The notes: generated from the sequence alone by a model not told the origin. Positions 25,231 through 37,255 are shown, numbered from the stretch's first letter. The stretch is DNA of 64,000 nt from Trema orientale (GCA_002914845.1 JXTC01000019.1:1421557-1485556); one strand, 5' to 3'. Made by a program: numbers and translations.

Positions 25231-25980
25231 AGGGTGTTTGATTGAGTAGAAAGAGTCTTAGAATGGAATGACCATTCCACTAAATTACTCATTCCGCTAT
25301 TTAGTTTAAAAAATAAAATTGGAATTTTCATTCCAATGGAAATTTATTTCCATCTATTGGTGTCATTTTGTTTCCATTGTTTCTCCTAAGAAATTTCCAT
25401 TCCATTCTATTTCTTAGGTCATAATTAAATTGATATTTTTTTTTTACCCACAAAATGTAAACTTTCTTACATGCATTTAAGAATTTTAATAGTAGTAATA
25501 TTCATTATTTTTCATTTTGCACACATATAGAAATACTATTTTTCATATTTTCTATATGCCAATTTATTTTTGTTACTTTTTTAAGATTAAGTTACTCACA
25601 TATTTAAAAATAATTTATCATTTTTTTAAATCATAATAATAATAATTACTGAATTGGAAATAAATTTTTGTAGTTTATTTTATTCCGATATTACTAATTA
25701 ATTATATAAAATAATGAACTTTTTAAGTTGAAATAATAACTTTTTATCAACTAAATTTTAATAGTTGAAAAATATATAAAATTCAAAAAAAATGGTATTA
25801 TAGTCAATACAACACTTATTCCGTTCCACTCCACTATTAACCAAACACATTAATTCTTATTCCACTAATGATTCCAATTTTCAACCAAAGAATAAAATAA
25901 AGTTTGCAATCCTGTTCTCATTCCATTCCATTACAATTCTCATTACGATTCTAATTTCATTCCACGAACCAAACATCACC
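25231..25980. mobile_element. MITE-like element with AGGGTGTTTG/CCAAACATCACC ends
   Basis: About 750 bp, AT-rich, non-coding, with CATTCCA/GGAATGG words near both ends in opposite orientation. The left end is AGGGTGTTTGATTGAG; the right end reverse-complemented is GGTGATGTTTGGTTCGTGG. The ends match only after a small gap. TAAG follows the right end and precedes the left end by one base, hinting at a TAA-type duplication. Confidence 0.55.
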
Positions 25981-26130
25981 TAAGAGTAATTCTTTTGTTT
26001 TGAAAAAAAAAAAATAAGAGTACTCTTAGCCTTAGGATGTCAAAAATTTGTACAAAAACTTAACTCATCTTATTCAACCATATTTATCTTAAAATGGAAC
26101 CATATTATTCAAACTTATATATTTATAAAA

Positions 26131-26486
26131 GGGATAACTGCAAAAAAAATACCCTCACGTTTGGATGTTCTGCAATTTAAATCCTGAAGTTTGAAATCTG
26201 CAAAATAATACCTTGAGATTAAGAATTTCTGAAAATTAATACCCTAGACAGATTTTTTGACCAATTTTAATAACGAAAAAATAATAATATCCTCTATTAA
26301 AACTAGATTAATCTATATTATTCATCTTAATTTTGAGGATATTATTGTATTTTATCAGTTAAAAATAAACACAGGGTATTAATTTTCAGAAATTCGTAAT
26401 CTCAGGGTATTATTTTGCAGAATCCAAACTTCAGGGTTTAAATTGCAGAACATCTAAACATTAGGGTATTTTTTTACAATTATCCC
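26131..26486. mobile_element. Fold-back MITE with long inverted ends and 9-bp duplication
   Basis: 356-bp element whose arms of roughly 120 bp pair with each other (GGGATAACTGCAAAAA against TTTTTACAATTATCCC; GTTCTGCAATTTAAA against TTTAAATTGCAGAAC; TTTCTGAAAATTAATACCC against its inverse). It is flanked by a perfect 9-bp duplication TTTATAAAA at 26122-26130 and 26487-26495, which assigns it to the Mutator superfamily. A diverged relative lies at 36146-36548. Confidence 0.88.
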
Positions 26487-26906
26487 TTTATAAAATATCA
26501 ACTTATTTATGATTAAATTTTTTGTGTAAGTTTTTGATATCTTTAGTATTACTTTAATTTGTACATGGATCCCATATTTTTTTTAATGATCCATATTTTT
26601 TTTAATTTATCTTTTTTATGATGGGTCGCACATAATTATTAACGTATATTAGGTTTCTCATTTTATATGAAAAGCGCTAGGAACATTATCATTTTGATTT
26701 TGATTTTTTTTACATTCATATCTTATTATTTGATTTATAAACTCTAACAATTTTTGTTATATAATTTATTTATTTATTTATTTTTGAAAAAGTACCACTA
26801 AACCTGATTTGGGTTTTGCGTTTTGCTTAAACAAAAGTAAAAATGACGCCATCACAAAATTGGCCATGGACTATTTGATGCAAATTTGACACGGCAATTA
26901 AATTAT

Positions 26907-27107
26907 GGATAACACTATATATCCTAATTTTTGTACCAAATTTTGTGCACTAACACATGTGGCATGTAAGTTGCTACCATCTAATTGGTGTGTTAAAACT
27001 TACCACAAATAGATTAAATATCATCACCAATTGAGTGATGACAATCACATGTCACATGTGTTGGTATTAAAAATTTAGTGAAAAAATTGGTACATCAATC
27101 ATTATCC
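26907..27107. mobile_element. MITE with perfect 9-bp target duplication (Mutator-like)
   Basis: 201-bp element starting GGATAACACTA and ending TCATTATCC, with further pairing of the arms (GGTA/TACC blocks and ACACATGTG(G/A)CATGT). Flanks TTAAATTAT (26898-26906) and TTAAATTAT (27108-27116) are identical. Non-coding. Confidence 0.85.
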
Positions 27108-27247
27108 TTAAATTATTATTTCTTATTAGTAACTGACTAACTGTTTCTAAAATCGTTTTTTAAAATAATTTATTTATAGTTAAAGAGAATATGAAAACTC
27201 ACTTATAACGCCAATTAGTGTAGAAAACGTGTAGAATGATAGCACAA

Positions 27248-27297
27248 AATTTGTTTATTACCTTCATTCAAAAAAAAAAAAGAATTTGTTTATTACC
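27248..27297. repeat. Poly(A) micro-insertion with perfect 15-bp direct repeat
   Basis: AATTTGTTTATTACC at 27248-27262 and 27283-27297 flank a 20-bp insert: TTCATTC, twelve A and a G. Plus-strand orientation, tail at the right. Confidence 0.7.
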
Positions 27298-27383
27298 CAA
27301 AATGAAAATTTGTATTTTTGACTTCTTGGTCTAATAGTGGCATGGTTCAAGTAGGCCTATGTACTTATGTATGGCTAAATATA

Positions 27384-27873
27384 GGGTTATTATCAGGAAA
27401 AAAAAAAATGAGTTTTTTAATTTTAGCAAAAAGAAACTTTGAGTTTTTAGTTATATCAAATAAAATCTTATAATTATAAAATCAAATTAAATTAGCCTGT
27501 GAAATAAGTTAAATGACTCATTTTTATTAGTGTACACTGTCATGCATGATTATGCGAGCCTATTTATATTGATAAGCACCCCAGTTAGGCGAAAACTATA
27601 CCATTCCATATTGAAAATGTTGACATTTTTAGTTAAAGTAAATTTGAAAAAATAGTTCATGAGTATAGAACACTTAAAAAATAAAGTGGTTTCTTAATCA
27701 TGTTATATATTCATTGATTAAATATCTATTTTGGGTTCAATTTGATTGAATTTCAAAATCTCAATGTTTTATTTGATATAATCACAAACTCAAAGTATTA
27801 TTTGATATAACGAAAAACTCAATGTTTTGTTTGCTAAAGTAGAGTTTTTTTTTTTTTTTTTAATAATAACTCA
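27384..27873. mobile_element. Fold-back element with 9-bp flanking duplication
   Basis: About 490 bp. The left arm (GGGTTATTATC, AACTTTGAGTTTTTAGTTATATC) pairs with the right arm (GATATAACGAAAAACTCAATG, AATAATAACTCA). The right arm also holds a second, tandem copy of the TTTGATATAA(C/T) unit. Flanks CTAAATATA (27375-27383) and CTAAACATA (27874-27882) match in 8 of 9 bases. Probably Mutator-like and non-autonomous. Confidence 0.7.
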
Positions 27874-28198
27874 CTAAACATATCAAGTATCTTACTATAT
27901 ATTCACTTATTTTGTAATAATAGGAAGACTTTAAGGGGGTGTTTTCTTATTGGGAATAGAGTTGAGTCAATTGACATTGTTGTCAAAATAAAGAAAGGAA
28001 TATGATTTTACAGAATCCTAGATTATAGTGTTTGGTGCACATGAGAATCTTTTCTATGATATTATATTACTGTGTTTGGTGTTTAGTATACATGATAATG
28101 TAGTAACTTATATCCAATATTTCATTATTTTTCATGTTCATGCTTTATGTAATAATATTTCAACCAAATTATATCATGTTAAAAATTACATAACTACA

Positions 28199-28255
28199 TA
28201 ATAGTTATAAATATTTTTTTTTTTTGAGAAAAAGCTTTATAATTGTTATAAATAT
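28199..28255. repeat. Poly(T) micro-insertion with 16-bp direct repeat
   Basis: TAATAGTTATAAATAT (28199-28214) and TAATTGTTATAAATAT (28240-28255) flank 25 bp: a T-run followed by GAGAAAAAGCTTTA. Read on the minus strand it is a short head ending TTCTC, then poly(A). Confidence 0.5.
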
Positions 28256-30299
28256 TATATTTTTTGAGAAAAAAATCAATGGGTCTGGCAAATATTTGAA
28301 TACAAATATCATTGGAGTTTTAATAATTAACTTACAAATGGATAAGTTCTAATCAACTTTTTGTTTTCGTTCTTTTCTTTTTTTTTTTGGGATTAAATAC
28401 TGATAGATAAAGTTGATAGCTGCAACAATTTGGTTTTAAAACATTCAAATATTGTCATGCTTAACCAATCCATTTAAATAATTTTGATAGTTATATAGCT
28501 CTAAAATTAAGTCATTAATGGAGCTTCCCACAATAAGTAATAAACTGAGTTCACCAATATAATGGTCCAAAAGATGATATAATGGTGCTATTTCCAAAAG
28601 ATGCTTAGCTTCTCCAACTTAATAGAAGAAGAATTACAAATTTTCCTAAATTTTCGTCAAAGTTCCATACTATGATATAATGGTACTATTTTCAAAAGTT
28701 TTATCCTAATATAAGAAGGACATTTTATTTTCTCCTTTTCGCGTTTTGTCGAGATGTCTACTTTCCAGTAATGGCAAACTCAAATGTTTGCAAGGCCTCT
28801 ATATTACCCTAAAATAAAGACATATAAAGCCCACGGTTGTAATCCCCTAATTTTGTGAATAACTTTATTATATTTTCTTTTGTGTTTTTTAATATGGAAT
28901 GAGAAATACAATAAAGATTGTAATATATTGTTAAATCTTATGCATCTAATTCACGAGGTTAATTCCATAAATTTATTGTTATACAGGTTGAATTGGAGCT
29001 TAGTTTTTGGTAATTTAATTTGTTGTATTATTTTGAGAGACTAGTATATGAGAATATTTAAAGAAAAAGGTCTAAATTGTAAGTTTTTAAAGGTGTAATC
29101 ATAATAGTAGTTACATTAAGGGCTAGGCTGTAAAATCTGAGACATGATTTGTCTCATTTCCTTACTATACATGTAAAGAAGTTCACCTGCTTATACAATT
29201 ATTTTGACACCTGTCTATTGCCTGTCACGTTGAAGCTGAATACTCCTCTCTCTTTCAGCTTATTCTCTCCTTCGTAGCCATAATTTTACTCTCATTTTCT
29301 CTCTCTCTTGCTCTCTCTCTTTCTCTCTGTTGTTTTACTTTATGTCTTTTGTTTAGCACCAGCACAAAAATGTGAGAGTTTCTTGTTGCATGTTCCAAGT
29401 TAAAGATTTCAGAGGCTCTACTGATACTAATACTTGAAGATTCTTAGAGTTTTGGGGTGCTAAAGTTTCTAGGTAATTACTAGTTTGATTTAGAGTTTTT
29501 GTAAAAAAATTCAGAATCTGGAATTTCTGGTTTTTCACTGAGCAGTTTCTATATTGTGAGTATTTTACTCTTAAACTTATCCAAATGAGCTGAAATTTCA
29601 ATATGCTGTAGTAGACATCTAGCTCTTTTCGAATTGCCCTTACTTGTAAAATTTGGTTAAGAATTCGATTTTATACAAATTTTCTAAAATACATTTTTGT
29701 TGTTGTCAGTAAAACAACAAAAACGTTATTTTGGTTGACCAGAATTTATTTTGATTAACCAGAATCTGTTTTAATAACTTAATCAACTCATTGAATAGAG
29801 GTTGGCTTCCAGGTTTTACGTGGTCAACCAAAATTTTTTAGATCTAGAAAATGATCTTTATAAGTTTCTTTTGCTGAAGTTTGACTATATTTTAATCCTT
29901 AGTATACCTTAAACACTATATTTGAGAGCAATATCTTAAACGAAGTTGCATTTTATATTTAAAGCTGAGATAAGTTATGTAATTAATTATAATAGTATTA
30001 ATATTAAATTAAGTAGAAATTTGGAATTAGAGAAGAGCTCCAATTAATCTTGTCACTGTATTGTGTATCAGTAGGAACATTTGTGCGTGAGATTTTGATG
30101 TGAACTATTTTACTAAAGCTTAAGGTACACCATTTCCAGGTAAATACAGTTATTTATGTACAGCTTTGAGCAACTAATGGTGTGAAAATTATGCTTTGCT
30201 TATTGTACGTGCTAAGTTGATTTTTGTGTTGCTAAGATGTTATGTTAGTATATAATAAAGTACCCATACAAATACATATATATACACTTATCAAATGAT
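28256..30299. other. Gene-free repeat-like DNA
   Basis: No recognisable protein on either strand. 29230-29340 is pyrimidine-rich (CTCTCT tracts). The stretch to about 30990 has the look of an old non-coding insertion, possibly a decayed LTR-type fossil, but I find no paired ends and cannot classify it. Confidence 0.35.
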
Positions 30300-30525
30300 A
30301 CATGTGGTGAATTGTTACGTACACTTTAAGTGATGCTTGTGATGAGTCACTAACACAATTAAGGTAACAACACTTGTGATATATGTACTTTTAGTGATGC
30401 TTGTGATGAGTCACTAACATAATTAAAGTAACGATGCTTGTGATGAGTTGTTACATGCACTTTTAGTGATGCTTGTGATAAGTCACTGTTGAGCTAAACT
30501 GACAATGCTTATGATGAGTCACCCA
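30300..30525. repeat. Short tandem array, 64-73 bp units
   Basis: The word AGTGATGCTTGTGATGAGTC starts near 30329, 30393 and 30466 (the last with one change), with partial units at 30433 (GATGCTTGTGATGAGT) and about 30505 (CTTATGATGAGTCAC). Units include ACTTTTAGTGATG and CACTAACA(C/T)AATTAA. Irregular spacing suggests unequal exchange. Non-coding. Confidence 0.8.
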
Positions 30526-32325
30526 ATATAGGATAAGAAAATACAAAGGGTCTAATACCTATTACTATGTGTTATTGTTGGCCTAATTATTATGCTTGTT
30601 TTTATAACTTTTTTTTTTTTTTGTACACTGTGGATGTCGTGTTAAGTTTTGTTATTGTTTGGCTATTTTGAAGTTTGGGATACTCTTTGTCCTGCCTTAC
30701 TAAGCGTTTTGCTTATGTAGTTACTCTATATTGTAGGTAAAGGAAAGAACAAGATTAGCTAATAAAGAGCGAACCAATCAACGTGTGATGTATATATTAC
30801 CTGACCGTGTGAATACGGAAATATTTTGATATTAACTCAAACTTTGTTACTTGTTTTGTATAATTAAGTTTTGAACAAATGGAACGTTTGTGAAAAAAGA
30901 TTTTAATGTGGTTGTATTTTAAGTTGAAAATCTATTAATATCTTCGTATTTTTGTTATATAAAATTTATGTGTTGTAAGAAAAAAAAAAATTATGTGTGT
31001 TTTAGTCGGCTTTGTTATAGAAATTTTTACAAAATAATATTTTTAATCATTATTAATATGGAGATTATTACAACGGTAAAATCCTAATATGCATGACGTA
31101 GGTCCAATAACTATACCAAACATGGGTTTCTTTAAGATTTCCACTCCTAAAAAGCCAAACTCCATGCCAAACACCCCCAGATGTAAAAGTAATCACACGA
31201 GATCAGGAGTATCGCCAATCGAATAGTGACTAACCACTTGGATAGTTGAGTATTGAGCTATGAATGAGATCATTACCTGATTTCGTTGTTTTAATTCTAT
31301 TATCTCATTTATTTATCCTAACCACCCTTTACTTAGGTTTCTTGAGATAGACTTAAACTTGCTTAACAAGTTTAATGTTTTAGATGTTTAATATTTATTT
31401 TTTAAAATAATAAAAGTGATCATACGGACGTTCTCAAATAATATCTCGAGGATATTTTTGGCTTGCTCTTCATTTATTTATAGAAATATAATTAAAAAAA
31501 TATGATTATTGCTAATAAGTCCTGGTCCTACATTTATTTTGTTTTATTGAATTCTATAGAAACATTTGCTTTTTCCTTGGAGACTCTCTAAGAGTTGGAA
31601 AATAATTTTTTTTCTTTTTTTTTTCTATTGTCGTTTTTTTTTAAAATTATTTTTATTACATGTATATGTCCATACATTGTTACATGCCAAACAAAATAAA
31701 AAAATGTTTAAATCGAACACTTTAAATATAAATATAGACGTATAAGTAAAAATTATAATGTAAAACATATTTATTTATTTTTCCTATCCATTTGACATAT
31801 TTTTACTTATTTGTTTTATATATAATTTGTATTCTTTTAAAATTTTATAAGATATATATTATTCGCGTAAGGCAAAAAAGTCGAATTAATAGAAATTTAC
31901 ACCCAATCTTGATTCTTGTGCATTATATTTCACAAGTGCCCATTTTTTATTTTATTTCATAATACCTGATTTTTGGTATACATTTCGTGTCTAAAATATA
32001 TGTGGTATACATTTATATTGTAAATATTAACATATGATTTACATTTATAGTATAAATTTATATTTATGGTTTACATGTTGGACACGTTTACTAAGATAAC
32101 GGAGAAAAAAAAGAAATAGAAAGAAAAACATATTCTTTTTCATGTGTTTACATACTAACTAATTACACATAAAAGAGAGTCGTAACCTTCCCACTCATTG
32201 TTCTTATTCTCCTTCCTCCCTTTCCCCTTCATTCTTTTTCCACTCATTTTCCTTATGAATAAGTAAACGTGGCCTTCATGTATAAAATACTTGTCATATA
32301 AATGTTCTGCAAGAATGATTATAAA
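30526..32325. other. Gene-free AT-rich DNA
   Basis: No coding content found. Near 31167 there is a transposon-like terminus CCAAACACCCCC without a confirmed partner. The right end approaches the PSMD9-like promoter. Confidence 0.45.
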
Positions 32326-32369
32326 AACTGGTATTGGTTATACGAAAAAAAAAAACTAGTATTGGTGAT
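32326..32369. repeat. Poly(A) micro-insertion with 16-bp direct repeat
   Basis: AACTGGTATTGGTTAT (32326-32341) and AACTAGTATTGGTGAT (32354-32369) match in 14 of 16 bases and flank ACG plus an A-run (12 bp). Located about 320 bp upstream of the PSMD9-like ATG. Confidence 0.5.
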
Positions 32370-32454
32370 GCAAACCTAAAAATGGTATTTATGAAAATAT
32401 GCTTAAGAAAACGGGTACTCATGTGCTTTTCCCTCGAAAAGTATACGAGTACGT

Positions 32455-32531
32455 GGCCCACTAATAACAGACACAGTCCCTTTACCCGGCCCATGAAGTT
32501 AATGGACCAAAGGCCCATATTTATTGGCCCA
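32455..32531 (+). promoter_or_regulatory. Cluster of four GGCCCA (site II, TCP-type) motifs
   Basis: GGCCCA occurs at 32455-32460, 32488-32493, 32512-32517 and 32526-32531, 160-236 bp before the PSMD9-like ATG. Site II elements of this sort drive growth-linked expression of ribosomal, mitochondrial and proteasome genes in plants and are bound by TCP factors. There is no clear TATA box, as is usual for such promoters. Confidence 0.6.
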
Positions 32532-32690
32532 ATAACCCAGTTTCGGGGGAAAAGGGCCAAAAGGCTCAGGAGAAAAGACGACGCCAGCACCGTTTCCCGT
32601 TTTTTGTTTCTCACTCTGTCTCAGCTCTCTCAGTCTCAGTTTCAGCCAGAAGAAGAAAAAGAGGAAGAAGAATTAGGGGTTTGGGCAACA

Positions 32691-34905
32691 ATGGTGGGAA
32701 CGAATCTGAAGGCAGAGACAATGGGTCTGATGGAGAAGAGGACTTCCATTGAGGCCGAGATGAACCTCATCATCGATCGCCTCTGTCAGCCGGGTGGCCC
32801 TGGCCTCTCCGGCAACCTCCTCGACTCTGAGGTTTTCTCTCTCTTCAAATATATATATATATTACAAATCAGCTTCAAAGACTGTGTATTTTTATATGTG
32901 TGCGTCTATATATATACACATACATTTTATGTAATTGAAAATTTTGGGTATTTAGGGGTTTTTCTTTGCTTGATGACTGCAGGGTTTTCCTCGGTCCGAT
33001 GTTGATATCCCAGTCGTGCGAGCAGAACGGCTTCGTCTTTCTGGTACAATTCTCACTCTAGGCTAATGAGTTCATTGTGATTTGGTTAAAGGAGGAAATT
33101 CATGGAGGTGTAATACTTTAATTTATATAATCAATGATATGAGTTTGCGATTTTTCTTTTTCTTTTTTTTTTTCCTTTTTTTTTTCAAAAAATATTTTTC
33201 ACCATTGTCAAGTTTGAAAGTAGCTTCGACCGAGTTTCCATTTGACATGTGTTGCTTTAGCCATCTTTATATTTAAAACTAAGTTGATGAAATCATTATA
33301 CTATCTACAAATTATTTCATCCTTGGTTTACGTTGTATTATGGTTTTGGCTGTTACTGGTACTTGTTCACTTGGAATTGGTAGTGTTCTGCAGCTTGCTG
33401 CATTGACTACATTTATGTTGTTTTTACTTTGATGCCTTATTGGTTATTGGTTATGATAGTTTGTTATGTTTCTTCTACTCTAATTGCAGAGTTGCGAAAT
33501 GATCACAAGGAGATTACTGAAAAAATAAATAGAAATATAGAAGTTATGCATTCTGCAAGGCTTGCTCCAAGGACTTCATCTCCTAAAGAGCCGGGTATGG
33601 CTGACATTGTCGATATTGTTTCTGGTTTTATTGAGAGGAATATCCTATAGAAGATGCGATTGCTATGTGCCACCTTCTAGTGCTAGAAACTACATAGTGG
33701 CTAGTGCTATTACAAAGAATGACTTTTTTCTTTTTTCCTGGTGAAAATAACATAACTTGTGTTTTGCATTTTTTTTTTTAACCGAAAGTTTAACAGTTTT
33801 CTCTGCTGATGTTACTTGATTGCTTTCATATTTTGTGATGTCTCATGTTGAAACTCCACGGCCAAAGCATTACATTCCCAGAATGTTCGTAGATGGGTTT
33901 ACTTAATTTACTTTTTCTTATGCATCTTAACTGCACAGCTTATGTTCACTTTTTTAGCCTTTTCCGTTTCTTTTCTTTCCTTTTATTTATAGCAACATTT
34001 TCTTCTCTTTGGAAAGCTGGAGCTAGTGTGTGTGTGTGTTTTTTTTTTTTAGTGTTATTTTATTATATTATGTGGATTAGGACAAAGTGGTAATGAGTCT
34101 AATGACTACATTCTTATCTTGTAGGTCTTGATGTGGGATCAGATAATCGAACCTCGTTGACTCCCAATGATGTTGCCTCAGCATCCTCAAATAATGTTCG
34201 CAGTGGATCTTCTAATGTGATGGATGTGGATATGATAGCTAGCATACCCTTTGCAATGGTTGATGAAATAGCTGATGCATCACCAGCAGCAGAAGATGGT
34301 TTACAACTTGGAGATCAGATTGTGAAGTTTGGGAACGTGGAAGGTGGTGATAATTTGCTGCAACGACTTGTTTCAGAAGCTCAGAGTAATGAGGGCTCTG
34401 CAATTCCTGTTGTCCTTATGAGGCATGGTGCTATTATCAACATAACAGTGACACCGAGAACATGGCAAGGGCGAGGACTACTTGGGTATGCTTTTCTTTT
34501 TATTCTTGCCTTACACAAAGAAAAACACCATTTTACAATGGTTGGGCTGCATACTGATTTTCCTTTTCGTGGAGAAGTTTTGCCTTTTTGTGCTACATAT
34601 ATACGCCCTTTGATAATTGACCTACATTTCACTGTCATGCGGGCCCTTGTTAGGAATAGAGATATCAGACATTTCTTATCTTTACCTCCACAACTGGGAA
34701 TTCACAAAAGAATATTCAGCCATTACTTAGAGTTGGTTGTTATTGCTGTTATAGCTTACTAATCCCTTGCTTTACACAACGAAACTAACCTGTATTCCAC
34801 TCTTATCTACTTCTAAACAGAAAATAAAATTCTATTTTAGTTTTGAGTATTTCACTAACTGTTGGTTATGTGGATGCTTGCAGATGCCATTTCCGGATAT
34901 TGTAA
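32691..34905 (+). CDS. 26S proteasome regulatory subunit 9 (PSMD9/Nas2-like) assembly chaperone
   Basis: Chaperone that in yeast and mammals binds the ATPase Rpt5 C-tail during assembly of the 19S base, in cytosol and nucleus. Five exons: 32691-32831, 32983-33043, 33490-33594, 34125-34485 and 34884-34905. All junctions are GT-AG and in frame, giving about 229 residues (human PSMD9 has 223). The N-terminal helical part reads LMEKRTSIEAEMNLIIDRL and, after the second exon's GFPRSDVDIPVVRAERLRLS, continues ELRNDHKEITEKINRNIE. A PDZ domain fills the second half (PFAMVDEIADASPAAEDGL, QLGDQIVKFGNV, ITVTPRTWQGRGLLG), ending GCHFRIL. The last exon is only 22 nt; without it the frame would run on into the intron to 34762. 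The promoter carries site II motifs, in keeping with proteasome genes. Confidence 0.93.
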
Positions 34906-36137
34906 TCGATTATGCTTTTAATTTTTCATGAGCTGGGGCAATATGCATTATAAATGGTTTTGTTTTTATCAAGTTTCAAGACAATCTCAATTGCTGATAT
35001 GGACTTCCAGATTCATTTCACTTTCTTCCTTTGCATCTAATGTTGGTATGTGATAATATTTACGGTACTCTTTTGGCACCCTTGTAAAGATTTGCATATC
35101 ATGACAAATATTTGATACAAACATTTGTTTTCTTGTATGCAATGAACCACCTTGGGGTACTAGTAGATCTCTTTTGGCTTTAATTGGCTAAATTAAGTTT
35201 GTTTATTTCTGTTGTGCACCCATTGGATTTTTGCATAAATGTGTTCCTGTGTTTTCCTTGCAAAAGCTGAATTCTTTTGTTTTGTTGAATATTAAAAAGT
35301 GTGATTTTGTAATCTATAGTGGGTCCTCTAGTTTAGGATCTATCATTGTGATTTCACCTCTCTATAACTTTTTTTATGAATGCGGTATAATTCCTGATTA
35401 CTTCTTTTCCAGCCAAAAAGAAAAATTCCATGTTTGTTCCCGTTAGTGTTCATGACTTTTGACTTTTGAAGTTTTGCTCTAGTTTTATATTTGTCATATG
35501 GTTGTGACTTGTTTTAGACTTGTAATGACTGTGTAGGTGAATCAATGCCCATTCCTCGTAATCACCCTTTAAAAAAAAAAAGGGAAAGTACTTTTCTTCT
35601 TTTTTGAAAGGAAAAAAAGAACTTTTCCAGTTCTTTTCTTTTATATTCATACTATTTTTTTTATCTGCTTTAGCCCCCGTCATTTTCTTTCCTTGTTTGG
35701 TTAATTTGGCCCCAACTATTAATGTTTGCATTAATGACTAAAATATTTGGTGGTAGATCCTGGAGATGAAATTTCCTCAATCTAGCTATCATGATGGATG
35801 TTTATTCTTTGTGGTCACTCCAAACTCTTCCTTATCCAAAAAATATATATCACAAGTTCATGATATTCCTTAGTCTAGCTGTTTCATTCTCTCTCATAGA
35901 TATGAACAAACCAGACTCTTCCCAGTCCTTGAGGTGGGTTTGATATGATTTTTAATATAGCCTTTAATTGCAATTTGTAGAAGTGAGATAAAATAGCTGA
36001 TATATACAGTCTCTGCTCGTTCTGGATCAGACACTTGCAAACGACAATAGAATATCATTGTCGTTCATATTAGATTAGACTATTCTTGAGCAAATAATTT
36101 TTTTCTTGCGCTCTTTGATCCCACGCGTAAAGATAAC
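34906..36137. other. PSMD9-like 3' UTR and gene-free DNA
   Basis: T-rich sequence that probably includes the 3' UTR in its first few hundred bases. The open frames at 35231 and 35450 have no recognisable content. An A/T palindromic patch lies around 35568-35625. Nothing else to report. Confidence 0.45.
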
Positions 36138-36145
36138 AATAATAA

Positions 36146-36154
36146 AGGTTAACT

Positions 36155-36199
<45 letters not shown>

Positions 36200-36548
36200 A
36201 AGAACTTTAAAGTTTGGCCTTTCTATAATTCAAATCCTTAGTTTTGGTTTCTGCAGAAAAATACCTCTAAATTTTGAAATTAAAAAAATTTGTACTTTCT
36301 GCTCATATTTTGACAAATTTATTCTCAAAAAATTGCGAATCCAGACTCAGATTTCGTTATTCTTGTTTTCAAAAAGTTAAAAACATTTACAAAGAATTTC
36401 ATTTGGACTAACATAAATTGAGCAAAATAAGGATAGATGGTGCAAATTTTAGGAATTTCAAAATATAGTGGTATTTATTTTGCATGAACCAAAATTTAAG
36501 ATTAAATTGCGAAAAGGTCAGACATGGGTTTTTTTTGCGATTAACTCT
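36146..36548. mobile_element. Fold-back MITE, relative of the 26131 element
   Basis: Ends AGGTTAACTGCAAAAA and TTTTTTTGCGATTAACTCT are inverted copies, and sub-terminal blocks pair (AAAGTTTGGCCTTTCTATAA with TTGCGAAAAGGTCAGAC; GTTTCTGCAGAAAAATACC with GTATTTATTTTGCATGAACC). Both flanks show AATAATAA (36138-36145, 36549-36556). A run of about 40 A at 36158 lengthens the left arm and may be a later expansion. Confidence 0.7.
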
Positions 36549-36788
36549 AATAATAATATACAAAAGGAATGCTTTCCAATCTTTTGAGATGGATTCATAA
36601 CTTTTTTTTAATTAAACTAATGGAATTGCTAGATATTAGTTCGTCTAGGATTCTTCTAAGATTATTGGGAGTGTATGCAAATATGTGGGAGGGGAGGGGA
36701 GAGTTCGAATCTAAATTAAGCCTTGTTTATGTATAAATTTCGTAATGAAAAATTTCAAAAAAGAAAAATGGAACAGCTATATATTTAT

Positions 36789-37255
36789 GGCACGTTTATT
36801 TCGTTGTAATCGTAATCGGAATAAATAAAAGGGAAATGAATGGGAATAGAATTGAAGGGTATATGAATCATTATTTGTAGTAGGTTGTTTACTTAAAACT
36901 AATAGGAATGAGAATCGTATTCATTAGAATACTATTTATTTGTTTACTTAACCCATGAAAAGTAATGAGAATGTGTTATATTTACTAAATTGTCCTTTTA
37001 AATGCATATACGATTTAAAGTAGATAGATTTGTTGGGATAAAATTGTATTTTACAATTTTAATAATTAAAAAATAGGAAAGGAGTGTTTACGGGTAATCA
37101 GACTCCTTAGGGTGTTGGTAGGGGAAGTATTCTCATTCTTTTATCCTAAATTTGTGTGGGTCCCACATATTTCTCCCCTTCCCATATTTTAGTAAACCTT
37201 TGTATGGAAATCATTACCCTACGTACCATTCCCATTACTCTTTAGTAAATATGTC
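36789..37255. mobile_element. MITE with GGCACGTTTATTTCG-type end
   Basis: About 467 bp. The left part (GTTTATTTCGTTGTAATCG, GGAAATGAATGGGAATAGAA) is echoed inverted at the right (ACCATTCCCATTACTC, TTTAGTAAATATGTC). Right-hand flanking duplication is unclear. The style is that of the GGGNNNGTTTG family of eudicot MITEs (Harbinger or hAT). Confidence 0.6.

Noticed and set aside
25983-26036. An eighth poly(A) micro-insertion (TAAGAGTAATTCTT / TAAGAGTACTCTT around an A-run)
   Set aside because: The flanking repeats need a gap to align, and the left copy abuts a MITE edge, so I did not count it.
30964-31015. A-run between ATTTATGTGTTGT and ATTATGTGTGTTTT
   Set aside because: The repeats match only with gaps; too weak to include.
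27935-31178. A 3.2-kb transposon with ends GGGGGTGTTTTC and CCAAACACCCCC
   Set aside because: The ten-base ends match, but no flanking duplication is visible, and similar termini belong to many MITE families; the two ends may come from different elements.
33893-34093. ORFs within PSMD9-like introns (33082, 33893) as separate genes
   Set aside because: They lie between well-supported exons and are T-rich, giving Phe/Leu-rich chance peptides.
36670-36770. A SINE ending in AAAATTTCAAAAAAG with B-box AGTTCGAATCT
   Set aside because: Only a B-box-like word and an A-rich end; no A-box and no match to the SINE family found here.
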